A DNA stretch of 64,000 nt, from positions 868,001-932,000 of the forward strand of contig NC_039513.1 of NCBI RefSeq assembly GCF_003672135.1, written 5' to 3'. Positions 10,897 to 23,139 of the stretch are shown piece by piece; position 1 is the stretch's first letter, and each line of letters opens with the position of its first letter. A program made the position numbers and the translations under genes. Origin of the DNA: Ooceraea biroi. Taxonomy: Eukaryota; Arthropoda; Insecta; Hymenoptera; Formicidae. The notes beneath the pieces were generated by a model. That model was not told where the DNA came from. It saw only the letters and a list, made by a program, of their open reading frames with translations, and made no database searches.

Positions 10897-11984
10897 ATGG
10901 AAGAAACGACTTTGAAGTTTGAAACAAGTCTTAATAAAATGCAGTTCAAATATATCCTATCTTACCTTCCCGATGGATTGCAAGTACATGAACGAGATCT
11001 TGCTCTTAGTATCTACTTATCTAGATTGAAACGTGGATCTATTTGAGGAACTTGCAAACCGATGGAAAATCATCCGTAAGACTGTAAGCAAGTATTGCTC
11101 TCTAGTTAGGGGACATTTCAGTACAGAGTTTTTGAACACATATTTAGGTCTGAACGTATCCAGAGAAGAGATGCTTCATCACCAAAACATCGTTACCACT
11201 CGACTTCATGCCACAAGAGGGGATACAGTGATTTTAGTTTTTGATGGTACGTTTATTTTTATTGAAAACAGTAGCAATTTTCACTTCCAGAAATTGAGTT
11301 ACTCGGGGCACAAAAAGAAAAATCTTATCAAACCATTCATGGTTGTTTATCCCGATGGGTATATCGGTGACGTGTGAGGACCGTATCCAGGAAATAAGAG
11401 TGACGCTACGATTATGATAGAGGAACTGAACGTTGGTAAAGGCACTGCGTTGAAACCTGGAGATATTTTCCTCGTAGATCGAGGATTTCGTGATTCTCTG
11501 AAGTCAATTCAGGAAAAAGGTTTTGTTGCGAAAATGCCATGCTTTTCCGATACTCCTTCCTCATCATTGACAACGGAACAGGCCAACACTTCTCGTATGG
11601 TGACCAAGTCACGTTACATAGTGGAATACGTGAACGGCTGGATCAAGAACTTTTTCCAATTCTTTAATTCAATAGTAAGAAACACTATTCTTTTGACCTT
11701 TTTGACGACTTTAGGATTGCCTGTGCTATACATAATTGAATATTCACTGCCATTACCAACAAAACTTCTGACCTCATCAGTAACAGAATGCTGCAAAAAG
11801 TGAATGATCACAATCTCTTAGTTGACTTAGTCGTAAAAGAAAACTTCAATAGAAAAACAGCCATGTTCAAAAACATTGAAGAGATGCAGCTGGAACGATT
11901 TCCAAACCTTGATTTCGAACAGCTAACCCTCTATGTTTGTGGTACGAATCAGCTTCGAATGGCAAGCAGCTATTATGCGGAATA
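10897..11984 (+). pseudogene. DDE_Tnp_4 transposase (ISL2EU/Harbinger-like), broken
   Basis: The ATG at 10,897 opens a frame (MEETTLKFETSLNKM...) that shifts near 11,035. The catalytic region follows: VFDGTFIFIE with the first Asp, LSYSGHKKKNLIKPF, VYPDGYIGDV then an in-frame TGA (11,375-11,377), GPYPGNKSDATI, and DIFLVDRGFRD with the second Asp. The C-terminal part has GTNQLRMASSYYAEYL, resembling the GxYQLKxAxSY tail of this family, and is cut by the mariner-derived insert at 11,985. At least two shifts and one stop make it non-functional. Confidence 0.75.
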
Positions 11985-12462
11985 TCTTTGTCCTTGGGCA
12001 TCCTATTGTGGAAAACAAGTATTCAGTATTTAGGATGGACCTTTAGGAATACCCCCAAGCGGCACGACCCAACAGCTGTTCAGTCGGCAACGGTATGCAG
12101 TTGTGTGAGCGCCGAAAACTCCGAGTATCGCATTTCACAATGACTGAGCGAGTGATTGCAAAATTCGTTCCACGAGTGCTCATGCAAGATCAAAAGGATT
12201 TTCGAGTTGAAATTTGCCGAAGACATCCTGGAATCCATCACCAAAAATGATTCTGAGTTAAAAGGGTTACTACTGGCAATGAAACATTCTCTGTTCGGTC
12301 ATTGTGAAATGCGACGCTCCGAGTTTTCGACGCTCACATAACTGCGTACTGTTGCCGACTGAACAGCTGTTGGGTCATGCCGCTTGGTCGGGATACTCCT
12401 TAAGGTCCCCACTCAATACTGAATACCTGTTTTCCACAATAGGATGCCCACGGACAAAGATG
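11985..12462 (+). mobile_element. mariner deletion derivative with ~150-bp inverted ends
   Basis: 11,985-12,145 and 12,300-12,462 are inverted copies sharing CTTTGTCCTTGGGCATCC-type ends. Between them is a mariner transposase scrap: KFVPRVLMQDQKDFRVEIC, then in another frame EDILESITKNDSELK. This is the linker region of mariner transposases, with the catalytic domain deleted. The exact TA boundaries are not clear. Confidence 0.65.
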
Positions 12463-12501
12463 TACGCAGAGGTCGGATACTTCTGGGACAGACCTCGTAT
12501 A

Positions 12502-12700
12502 CATCAAGCTGCGCACGAAGTCGTTGCGCATGTTCTTTGTTAGTTCGCGGGAAGAAAGCACATTGTAAGTCACGCCCTGTACGCGTGTACCTTGCCTCGA
12601 ATAAAGAGTTTCGTGTAAAACAAGGCATTGGATTTCATAATTTCTCGCATTCCCGACTGTGATAGTCTGACACAAGGAGTGTGATAGCCCGGCACATACA
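12502..12700 (+). repeat. BEL/Pao 5' LTR, 3' part only
   Basis: About 200 bp match the end of the 3' LTR, from the shared ATCAAGCTGCG to CGGCACATACA, including a polyadenylation-like AATAAA (12,600). The first ~115 bp are missing. Differences from the 3' LTR are scattered, fitting an old insertion. Confidence 0.85.
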
Positions 12701-12703
12701 TTT

Positions 12704-12721
12704 TGGCGCCCAATGTGGGGC
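12704..12721 (+). other. BEL/Pao primer-binding site
   Basis: TGGCGCCCAATGTGGGGC follows the LTR end by three bases; TGGCGCCC-type sequences are typical tRNA primer sites of BEL/Pao and related elements. Confidence 0.75.
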
Positions 12722-12773
12722 TCGGGCGAGAGTGCGTGACTGAGTATCGCAAGTAAGGTAGTATAACCTAAAA

Positions 12774-13960
12774 ATGGCAGAGTTAAAGAAGCTAAAAGCA
12801 ATACGCGCCCAATTGAAGGGTCAAGTTACACGTGTGAACAGTTTCTTGACATCAGGTTAAGCAATAACTAGTGAACAAGCGCAGACACGTGTGGAAAAAC
12901 TGCAGGAGTTATGGTCGGCATTTAACGAGAATCAGACACAGATAGAGGTTAACCGCGCAAAAGACGAGGAAGATTTGGAAGACGTCACAAAGCAGGAAGC
13001 AGCAGAAAGAGAGATTTTTGAGTGGGCATATTACAAAGCACTGGATGAGGCTCGTTCAATTATAGCTGCGGCATCGGTTCCAGCAACGCAGCAAGACGCA
13101 TTGGAATCCGAATTACAGGGCAGTATCGATATCAAATTACCTACATTAAAGTTACCTATATTTTCAGATGAATATGATTAATGGATGTTGTTTAAGGATG
13201 CTTTTGTGTCATTAATTCATGATAATCGCAACCTGTTAGATGTGCAGAAATTTCAATATTTGCGAAACACTCTGAAGGACGAAGCATTGCAAGTAATAAG
13301 TAGTCTTAATACGTCGGTAGAGAATTATTCCATAGCGTGGGATTTACTTAAAGATCATTACGAGAATAAGAAGCTAATTATCAATAGTCATTTGTCAAAA
13401 CTATTAGAATTTCCTGTTGTTACAAAAGATAAATATGTATCGTTAAAACAGTTTATTATGCATATTCGTACGCATTTAAAGGCATTGCAAGTTTTTAGTT
13501 CAGCCTATCGACAAATGGGATACTCTTATCATATATTTGGCTCGAAATAAATTAGATTATCAGTCTGAATGTGCGTGGGAGGAAGAAGTAGGGCAGCAAA
13601 AGTCTGATCACATGCCCACGACGAAAGAGTTTCTCAAATTTTGCAGTGAAAGATGTCGTACTTTGGAAATGTTAGATAATAATATGACTCGACGCGAAGT
13701 AGTTTCAAAGAACAATGTAACAAAAAGGGGTGATAAGCGCGTAGTATTAGCAACGACTTCGCAAGTTTATGTTATATGTAAAGCATCTCATTGTTTAGTT
13801 GTTCCGAATTTTTAAGATTATCTGTGCAAGAGCGTTTAGCAATAGTTAAGCAGAAACAATTATGCATTAATTGTCTGAAGTCAGGTCATTATGCCAAGGA
13901 ATGTAAAGCATCCAAGTGTCGAAAATGTTCGAAGGTTCATAATACATTGTTACATTTGGA
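12774..13960 (+). pseudogene. BEL/Pao Gag region
   Basis: Starts MAELKKLKAIRAQ at 12,774, with stops at 12,858 and 13,179 in the same frame, shifts near 13,535 and 13,795. The conserved DUF1759-type Gag core is visible: LPTLKLPIFSDEYD, then FKDAFVSLIHDN and FQYLRNTLKDEALQVI. Zinc knuckles CINCLKSGHYAKEC and CRKC...H follow near 13,865-13,950. In the family Gag packages the RNA. The decay rules out function. Confidence 0.85.
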
Positions 13961-16418
13961 GGGCGAAAGGTCGTCATCAAAGAAGCCTCCAGACGTGACT
14001 CCAAAGAAATCGGAAGAAACAGAGCAAGTCATGCATTGTGTGCAACGTAAAGATGACTATTTAGTGAACGGAACTAGGAAATTAGAAGTAAAGCAAGAAC
14101 CTCCAAGCAAAGAATCGAGTTCTCAAGTCATCTTAGCTACCGCTCAGGTATATGTTCGTGACGGACAGGGTAGGAGACAAACGTGTCGAGCCTTATTAGA
14201 TCCTGGCTCGCAATCGCATTTCGTTACTGAAGAGTTGGCAAGGAGATTACAACTACCGAGCAGAGCAGAATCGGCGGCAATCAACGGCATAATGCGCAAC
14301 GTTACGAGAATTGAACGTTCAGTTAAGGTTCGAATGGAATCTAGAAATACTGCATTTGAGGCTGACTTGGAATGTCTCATCATCTCTACTATAACAGAAC
14401 AACTGCCGCAACTCAAGATAAATAAGAGATTGGGTAATCTCCCACAGGATCACAGATTGGCTGATCCTGCATACGATAAACCTGGCTCGGTGGATATGTT
14501 AATAGGTGCTGGCCTTTTCTGGAAGCTTTTATGTGTTGGCCAAGTGAAAAGTGGAAAGGGCCACCCTACATGGCAGAAAACTCAATTAGGCTGGATTGTA
14601 GGAGGAGAGTTATTCAACACAGAGATGAAGACGGATAACACGGGGTTAGTCACCTGTTTGGCAAACAATCAAATGCTGAACAAGCAATTAGAAAGATTTT
14701 GGGCTCAAGAAGAAGGACAAGAGAATAGACAGCTCAATATTCAGGAGACATATTGCGAGAACTATTTTGATGAGACGACGACGCGAGATAGTGCAGGAAG
14801 ATTTATAGCCTGCCCAGAAAGGAAGGAGTTGGGCTTGGCGATTCAAGACAGCAAGCAACAAGACGATTCTACGCGTTGGAACGGCGCTTTCGAAGACAGC
14901 TTTCAGTTAAGGAAGAATACATTCGATTTATAGACGATTACAAGGAAAGAGGACACATGAATTTAGTGTCTACCAGTGAGATGACAGGAAAGGCGCTTTG
15001 GTTTATGTTGCATCAACCAGTATTAAGACTTGATAGTATTACTACGAAACTTAGAGTTGTATTTGATGCCTCAGCGAAGTCAGACAATGATAATTCGCTG
15101 AATGATACACTTTTGACTGGACCCAATTTGCAGAATGATTTACTGCACATTCTATTGAGGTATCGCACACATAGATATGTGATTACTGGTGATATTGCAA
15201 TGATGTTTCGACAAATATGGATTGTGAAAGAAGATCGAAGTATGCAGTTAATACTTTAGGGGCAAGAAGAAGACGCTCCATTGGACATATATTCACTCAA
15301 CACCGTTACTCAAGGTACAAATTGTGCACCTTATTTGTCTATGAAGTGTCTTAAACGGTTAGCAAAAGAAGATAGAGCTTTGTTTTTACCGGCTCAAAGG
15401 GCGTTGGAATCCGACTTCTATATGGACAACGTTTTATCAGGTAATGACGATCTCGAAAAGGTCATTCGTTTGCAAATGCAACTTACGGCACTTTTGAAGA
15501 GAGGCCAATTTCACTTAAGGAAATGGAGAGCCAACGATGATCGTATTTTGAGTCATTTAGTAGAAGGCAAAACAGAAGAGCTGTTAGTACTTGACAAAGG
15601 TACCACATCAAAGACCTTAGGAGTCTTATGGAATCAAAAAGAGGATAGTCTGCAATATCAGGAAAAGGAGTCTAAGTTTGATCAAGTAACAAAACACACC
15701 GTCATATCAGAAATAGCACAGATATACGACCCATTAGGTCTACTTGGACCCATCATAATTGTCGCTAAGGGTATCATACAGCAATTGTGGACCCTTAATT
15801 TGCAATGGGATGAAAGTCTTCCTCAAGAACTCTACAGCAAATGGAAAACTTACCGATCGTCATGACGTCGACTTGAAGAGTTAAAAATACCACGGCGAGT
15901 TATGACACAAGAATTCACAGGAAGAATAATCATTCACGGTTTTAGTGATGCCTCAGAACGTGCATATGGAGCTTGTATATATGCCGTTTCTCGGGATCCT
16001 AGTGGCAGCCTCCATTCGCAGCTACTATGCGCAAGATCTAAAGTAGCACCTTTGAAGATTTTAACGGTTGCCAGGTTGGAGCTCTGTGCAGCATTACTAT
16101 TGGCAAAATTGTGCAAAACTGTTCAAGAAGCTCTTAAGAATAGAGTTGAAAATGTGCAGCTATGGTGCGATTCAACGATCGTACTAGGTTGGTACGGACG
16201 TGTCCCAGTACGTTGAAAACCTTTGTGGATTTCCCAGATACAAGTCCTTGGCTTACAGGACGTCTGGCATCATGTGCCATCAGTAGATAACCCGGCGGAC
16301 ATTCTATCAAGAGGGACGTCGTTAGAAGAATTGAAGATCAATCAATTATGGTGGTGTGGATCCAAATGGTTAAGAGAAGAGGATTCTTGGTCTAAACAAC
16401 CAAGTGCTATAAAGGAGT
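13961..16418 (+). pseudogene. BEL/Pao protease, RT and RNase H
   Basis: Aspartic protease: ALLDPGSQSHFVTEELA with the catalytic Asp codon near 14,199 (DPG instead of the more common DSG/DTG). RT: RVVFDASAKS and the catalytic box YMDN at about 15,416, where YVDD is expected. RNase H (Peptidase_A17-linked): FSDASERAYGACIY, LELCAALLLAKL and WCDSTIVLGW. Stops or shifts occur near 14,931, 15,257, 15,863 and 16,214. The frame is then interrupted by PLE-2 and resumes at 18,439. Confidence 0.88.
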
Positions 16419-16423
16419 AAAAG

Positions 16424-17832
16424 GTTCCTTTTAGAGTCATTATATCGTCTATCGATAGTCCGTTATATTCATTAGCCTCGTTTTTACATAAAATATTATC
16501 AAGCAACGTTCCTAAACCAGATAATTATATAGAAAATAGTTTCCAATTGGTTAATAAATTAAATAAGACATTTATTGATAACAATCATATACTAATATCT
16601 TTAGACGTGGTGTCATTATTTACTAATATTCCATTAGACTTAGCATTAATTAGTATTCAAAATAGGTGGTATTTTATTTCAAACAGTTGTAACATACCCA
16701 AAGATGAATTTATTAAAGCAGTAGAACTAGTTTTAAATTCGACTTTTTTTACGTTTAATAACAACATATATAGACAGAACTTTGGTACACCTATGGGGTC
16801 TCCATTATCACCAACTATAGCTGACTATGTTATGCAAGATTTGGAGGAAAAGGTATTGAGTATGTTAGAGGTTGACCCTATTTTTTATTTTAGGTATGTT
16901 GATAATATAGTGATGGCCGTCCGGTCTGATTTAGTGAATAGAATTTTTAATTTATTTAACTCGGTTCACCCTAGAATTAAATTCACTTTGGAAATTGATG
17001 TAAATGTATCAATTTTTTGGACATATCTTTGATTATAAATGACAATAATGTTTTAGAATTTGACTGGTATCATAAACTGACTTTTTCTGGACGTTACCTG
17101 AATTATTTATCACATCACCCAATTTCCCAGAAGAGAGGCACCATAATAGGTATGGTAGACAGAGCGTTCTTGTTGTCACATCCAAAATATCATGAGAAAA
17201 ATATTAATCTTATAATTAACATCTTATTGGACAATGACTATCCCTTGGAATTTATCTTTAATACAATTAATGTCAGAATTAAATCTCTTTTAAATAAAAG
17301 GACTAATAAACAAAATAATCTGTCGAATAAGGATGTTTTTACTAAACGATCTTGGTTCTCAATTCCTTATGTACACGGTATTTCTGACAAATTTAGTAAT
17401 ATTATAAGGGATTTAGGGGTCAGAATGGCCTATTTTAGTTTAAATAAATTACAAAATATTCTCAGACCTTTGAAAGATGTTCTCCCGTCTAACTTATGTA
17501 AGGATATTGTTTATAAAATTGATTGCAAGAATTGTAACGCAACTTATGGTGGACAAACGTCTCGACATCTGAAGACTAGATTGTTAGAATATAGAAACCA
17601 CATTATCAGAAATACTTCAACACATTCAGTTATTACTGAACACAGACTGAATTTTGATCATGAGTTTGACTGGGAGAATGTCAGAATTTTGGACAATGAA
17701 AGATTTTTACATAAACGTTTGATATCTGAAATGATTCACATCAACTTGCAGGATAATAATGGACTTAATTTGCAGACGGACACGGAATCGTTGCATAACG
17801 GTTATCGCTCGGTTTTATCAAAATTAAAATGA
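16424..17832 (+). pseudogene. PLE-2 RT + GIY-YIG endonuclease, one frameshift
   Basis: RT motifs: ISLDVVSLFTNIPLD, FGTPMGSPLSPTIADY, and FRYVDN at the catalytic box (YVDD expected). A shift near 17,030 moves to the frame with LTFSGRYLNYLSHHP. The GIY-YIG endonuclease is near 17,505-17,730: CNATYGGQTSRHLKTR, so the second motif reads YGG in place of YIG, then RN.II and a conserved FDHEFDW stretch, ending at TAA 17,830. It is better preserved than PLE-1. Confidence 0.88.
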
Positions 17833-18288
17833 ATTTTTTACTGAATTTGGTTCATCATATGGGTGACTTAGAATCTTAGGTACATTACTGATGTTGACGT
17901 ATCATTTGACTTTAGAGTGTCTGTTTGTCTGCTGACTGGATCATTTGATTGCTAGACGGCTTGATGTGCGTTTCATTTTGACTTTAATGATTTTCTTTTA
18001 TACCACATTTTCATATATGTTTATTTTGCGAAAGAGTTGTTTGACTTTCTTGATAATGCTCTACTGTGATATTTAATTCTTGTGTCCCTTCAACATGGTA
18101 GTGAGTTTTGAAGTTAAGAAATAAGATATTTTTTTCTTTATCATATTTTTCTCTAGTTGCACGGATTTGATTGTAGATGTTGATCACTTTGTTAATCTGG
18201 ATCATGAAGTTTGAAGATTTGCAACTTTTTAACTTTCATCAGTATTGAGGAGAGAAACTTTTTTTAAAAATTTTTATTGTTACTTTTG

Positions 18289-18320
18289 CTGAAGATGGCC
18301 ACATTTTTTAGCCGAAACGT
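18289..18320 (+). ncRNA. hammerhead-like motif in PLE-2 3' region
   Basis: CTGAAGA (18,289-18,295) matches the CUGANGA box; GGC (18,297-18,299) can pair with GCC (18,311-18,313), followed by GAAAC (18,314-18,318) matching the GAAA box. The order agrees with the hammerhead core known in Penelope-like elements. Stem III and the cleavage site are not obvious to me. Confidence 0.5.
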
Positions 18321-18438
18321 CCAGATTTAATGTCACTTGTTTCAATGTTTTTGTAACAAGAATATAGTAATTATTACGCATAAAAACCAACGTTTCACTC
18401 TCATTGCCTTCTTTTTTATAGTTTTGCTATAAAGGAGT

Positions 18439-19225
18439 TGCCAGAGAAAAAGGCCAGTACGAGTCTCTTGGTGACTACGCAGTTTTTCGAAGTGTTACCT
18501 CACGTGTCATCATTTAAGCGCTTGCTTAGAATCGTAGCTTACTGCTATAAATTTAGCAACAGATGCTTGCGAAAAATTGAAGTGGAAGGTCTTTCAGCAA
18601 AAGAAATATTACATGCTGAAGAAGTTGTCGTAAGATTAGTGCAAAGGGAGACCTTTCCACAGGAAATATCGCGTTTACAAGCTGAAAAAACTATTAAAGG
18701 AGATAGCATACTTGTCGCGTTGACCCTTTTTTAGACAATCGAAGGTTACATTGTGTAGGAGGGCGCTTACGCCATGCTAAGATATCTCAAGAGGCGAAAC
18801 ACACAGTGATACTTCCTTCTAAGCATCATGTGACAGAGTTGATTTTAAGAGATGAACATATAAATTTACATCATTGCGGAGCTGAAAAGTTATTAGTTTC
18901 AGTTAGACAGAGATCTTGGATCATTTCAGGAAGGAAGGCAGCTCGGAAAATCATTCGTTCTTGTCTAAGTTGTTTTCGTTTGCAGCCCAAAGGCACCCAA
19001 ATCAAAATGGGAGATTTTCCAGTAGAGAGAGTGACAGGGTATGTACGTCCCTTCGCAATCAGTGGTGTCGACTATGCTGGCTCTATACAGATGAATGAGA
19101 GCCGACGTCGTGGCAGAGTACACACATTCAAGGCTTATATCGCCTTATTTGTCTGCTTTAATATACAAAGGCAGTGCATCTCGAGTTAGCCTCACTACTG
19201 AATCGTTTTTAGTAACTTTGCGTCG
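18439..19225 (+). pseudogene. BEL/Pao integrase, N-terminal part
   Basis: Opens with LPEKKAST and HVSSFKRLLRIVAYC, then the zinc-binding HHCC domain with H..H (HINLHHCGAEKLL) and C..C (RSCLSCFRLQ), and the start of the catalytic core, FAISGVDYAGSIQ, with the first Asp. A short deletion near 19,160-19,200 and shifts near 18,730 break it. The Transib element interrupts it right after 19,225. Confidence 0.85.
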
Positions 19226-19229
19226 CACA

Positions 19230-20189
19230 GTGAGCCGAAGCATAGTGAAACCTGAACATAACAGCTGAATCGTAATAAAACCATTTTCTTCGTTCAAAAG
19301 TGATGACTGAGAATTTTTAGGATTACTAATCTTGAAAATGATACAAGTTTTCCAACAATTTTGAATTCAAAATGCTGTAAAGTCAAATTTATAATAACAG
19401 ATGAATAAATTTAAATATTTGGAAGAATCAGGATAAAATCTACATTCACAGGAAGTTTCTTGCTTGATTGCTAACTGAAACTGATATTATTTCTCAGAAA
19501 TGTTTAAATGCAAAATTACAAATAATTGAATTGCAATCAATCTAGTTTGAAACCTGTCATTTATGGTCCGAGCTGAATAGTTTATGATATTTCTGTATAT
19601 TTTCCTTGTTGGAACAGTAAATTCACATACTTAAATCGATAATCAATGTAATTTTTATATCTTTTAGCCTTTTTTATATCTAGTCTTTCCCCTCTAAATA
19701 TCACTTCAAAGAATTTATTGTGAAAAATATCACCTCAGCCAGGATTGGAACCTGGAGTTCCCTACAATCCGTGAAGGATGTCTTAAATAAAATTAAAATA
19801 ATGAAATGAAAAAAATAAAATATGGTAAATACAAAGAACAAAACGTAAAACAAAACTGTGAATATTTATTTATTTTTAAATAATTGTGTGTGTGTGTGTG
19901 TGTTGTACGTGTGTGAAATTCTTAAAAGCAACTTAAGTATAAACAATTTTCACTTTTTATATTTTTTTTGTTTAACATTTTAATTTTTTTTATTCTTCAA
20001 TTTTTTAATGTTTTTCCTGAATTGTTTATTCATAACTATTATAATTACTATATACCTTATATTCAATAACTTTTTTATGTATTATTTATATAATTTATAT
20101 TATTCATCTTCTAATAATAAGTTACTCCTAACATCAAGTTCTGTGGAACTATCGTTATCTCTGGAAAACACTAACAAGTCAGCTACTTC
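19230..20189. other. Transib 3' noncoding region
   Basis: AT-rich, no coding signal. It contains (TG)n at 19,886-19,902 and, on the minus strand at 19,741-19,752, GGTTCCAATCC, one mismatch from a tRNA B box. Confidence 0.4.
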
Positions 20190-20900
20190 AGGGATGTTTG
20201 CAACCGATCTCACCTATGGTCGGCTACGGAATGCTGATTCTATTCAGCGAAGGGTGCGGAAAACGTTGATCGAGAAGGATATGACAGGAAATGTGCAACG
20301 CAAGACACGGCCGTAGACCACTTTTGCGTTTATATGGTTTATTAAACAAACGTCACAATAAAGAGCTGGCCCAGCCTTCGCACGGATTGAACGGAGATCT
20401 TGAAACTCACAGTCGCTTCGAGCGCGAACAGAAATCTTCGGCACGAGTACACTCGTGTGGTCCGACGGAGATCTTGCGCGCGCCGTCGGATATCTTCTCG
20501 CGGAGCGACGGTGAGACCGCGGACACGGTGCGAAGGCAGGCGGAACTATAATGAAAGCGTGATTAACACAACCAAGTGAACAAACGATATCGGTTTCGTG
20601 GCTCGCGTGCTGGGCGAGCGACAAGACCCCGACCCGAGATGAGAACCAAGAATTGGAGAGACCAGTGTGCGAATGCAGCTCGACCGTAACTAACTATTTG
20701 CGATTAGGCGAATTCAACGGGCCACCCACCGGCAACCTAATGTGGATCTCTGTGATTGGCTGAAGTCGTGTTTGTTTCCGAGCATCGGAATCCTGCGATC
20801 CACGGTTTCGCTCGGTCTATGTGTTCACCTTATTTTCAGAAAATACGGTCATGTTTGTCGCTCGCTTAGCGCGGTAATACTGAGTGCTTGGTTTCGCTGA
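20190..20900. other. GC-rich insert of unknown kind in Transib 3' region
   Basis: The base composition changes sharply to GC-rich at about 20,190 and back at about 20,900. It holds AATAAAG (20,358) and repeated CGGAGATCTTG motifs (20,391; 20,464). It may be a solo LTR, but I could not find matching target duplications. The open frames on both strands show no domain. Confidence 0.35.
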
Positions 20901-20934
20901 AATACATTTAATTCGGAGAATATTTCGCATTAAT

Positions 20935-22050
20935 CTAGATGCAAGGTTTTAAACAAGGGAAAAATTTTTTTTTAGATTTTGATAACTTTGGTTGCAACGA
21001 TGTTATATAAAGATCTGAAGTTACAAGGAAATACTGCAAGATATCTTCATTCGTTACTTGATGATTTGATTTCCTTGTATGTTCTTCACGAGTTTTTCTA
21101 AATTCTTTATTACGCGCCTCTGCAGCTTCTTCTGATAATTGGCCGATAGGCAACAGAGCATTTTCAATAATAGCAGAACCATGTAGAAGGATTTTATGGA
21201 TTGATACTGGCATGAAGTACCAACCATGTACCTCAACAAATAATGAAGCCGTTTCTTTAGCAAAATTATCAAACTTTTTAGATTCAATTTGTTCACCTGA
21301 CGCAATAGCCTGTAAAATTATAGCAAATTTCCTGATCAAAGAAGCGTCTAAACCAATAATTTCCGCCGTTTTAACCGGATTTTCGAAAAACTTTCTAGCA
21401 GTATTGCTATCATTTGTGTTTCCATATCCTTCTTTAACAACATCTACTAATATTCTCAATTCACTTCTTAATCGTTCTTGTATTTTTCTCTTTCTTGTTA
21501 GTTTACTTGCCTTATGTTCAGGTGTTCGCGCTGACCACTGTTTGAAATCCAGATTATATGCTACGTGTAATAAAAATTCCAAAGAACGTATCCATGCATG
21601 AAGACTCGACAATCCATATTTTAAATGCTCTTCTGTAATAGTTTTATTCGCTACTTTTTCAAATCATTTATTTCGGAAGGTTTAGCTCCACAAATATAGC
21701 ATACTACAAAGGATGTATCAGAAAGAGTTGAGCAGATTTTTCCATCAATCATGGTGAAAAGTAATTGATGCTCAATCGTTGTATTTTGAATTTTAGTTGC
21801 TATTAATTTATCAATTTCATTTTGCATCCTAACTTTTTCAGTATTTATTACTTCTGCGGTTTCTTTTATGAATTCAAATCTAATCGGTCGACAGTAGCGA
21901 GTAGATGATGGTTGCTTGTTTTGCCAAATGACTGTCGAGTCATTAAGCAATTTCAGTGGTATAATGCTGGTCATAAAAATACTCGAATCAGGCTTTTCCT
22001 GAAAACCACTAGTTCCAAAAGTTTGTTTATATAAACTTTGACTGGATGCA
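20935..22050 (-). pseudogene. Transib transposase, C-terminal part
   Basis: From 22,050 downward the frame continues GASSQSLYKQTFG immediately after the first catalytic motif, then IIPLKLLNDS, SSTRYCRPIRFEF, LLFTMIDGKICSTLSDT with the second catalytic Asp in TMIDGK, YICGAKPSEINDL (zinc-binding C..C), and after a shift near 21,640 GYGNTNDSNTARKFFENP, HGWYFMPVSIHKILLHG and LPIGQLSEEAAEARNKEF. These blocks are the signature of Transib and of the related RAG1 core, where the last holds the catalytic Glu. Ends at 20,935. Confidence 0.88.
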
Positions 22051-22654
22051 CCATTGTTACGTCCAGTAGACTCCATGGTTCCTTGCTCCCAGAAGGAATA
22101 ACACATTTCGAGGGAAAATCTAAATAGTTGAATGAATCTCTACACACGCGGCGATAAGTGTGGACGCGGGTGTACGGGGGGCCACGTGCCCACCGTAAAA
22201 ATGTCTAAATGAAGGACGAAACCACTTGAACCAAAGGGGAGCAAGAGACGTGGCGCCTGTACACTGCCGGAACACTTAAAAGATGAGGCATATCTAGCGA
22301 CGAAGAATGCTCCAAATCTGGGAAAAATAGAGGCGGCACTTGAAAAGTGTCACCCTTAGGAAGGCCATAAATTTATTCGACTAGCTTTAATACCGAGAAT
22401 TAGAGCACTCATGGCCACACATGAACCAGTTACTCGTTATAAATAAATCTAAACTAACGTAACTAACGCCTGGACTGTCATATTCGGGGTGTCACAGGGT
22501 GGTCTTCACAAGCACCGTACGTGATTTCCCGAAAATGATAATCATAAAACTGTCCAACGATGCAGTAATAATTATTAAAACAATGAGGACGCTGGTTCAT
22601 GAAAAAAACACAATTCCCAGAATCAGAAATATCCCACCCTAAGCCTTTTAGCCC

Positions 22655-22663
22655 TATATAAGG
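22655..22663 (+). promoter_or_regulatory. TATA box in the solo LTR
   Basis: TATATAAGG precedes two copies of TTCTTCTGGATCCAGTAG (about 22,694 and 22,781). The position in the LTR fits a retroelement promoter. Confidence 0.5.
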
Positions 22664-23139
22664 GGAGTGATCCGCTCCGGAGGCCTCTTTGCACTTCTTC
22701 TGGATCCAGTAGTACGTTACTCTGACCGAAAAGTTTCGCTTCCGACCACGGAAAGACGCGTCAATCCGAACAATTAAACTTTTCTTCTGGATCCAGTAGC
22801 CCGTTTCTGTCCGGAAAGCCGTGACAATTAGAGTCAGTGTCACCGTTCCGAAGATTGGCTGGGCGGGTCGGCTCCCTGCGCAGAACCAACCACTTGTCAA
22901 TCACTCTACACCATCTGAAGATTTTCCCTGCAGCGGAAAAGTAAGTGCAACCTGCACACTAGCCTACGCTTTTTATTTTTTTTGCTTTCCTCAGCTCCTA
23001 TCCTTCTTCACCGACTATCACCTTCAGTTCTTTCTTTTTTTTATACATATATATATAATAGCGAGCAAAAGGTTTTATCTTCCCTTCTCCCCTTTTTTAA
23101 GTGCCTCATTTAAACCGCGGAGACCCAACTACGCCTTAA

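Larger units (their letters stand above)
16419..18424 (+). mobile_element. Penelope-like element PLE-2, 5'-truncated, with target duplication
   Basis: The 14 bases TGCTATAAAGGAGT flank the element at 16,405-16,418 and 18,425-18,438. They fall inside BEL pol, and the BEL reading frame continues across the joined site. The element begins inside the RT, as expected from incomplete reverse transcription, and ends with ~590 bp of AT-rich 3' region. Confidence 0.93.

Noticed and set aside
21651..22106. WEQG motif at the start of the minus-strand frame as part of Transib
   Set aside because: 22,055-22,106 lies inside the LTR; the transposase resumes only at about 22,050.
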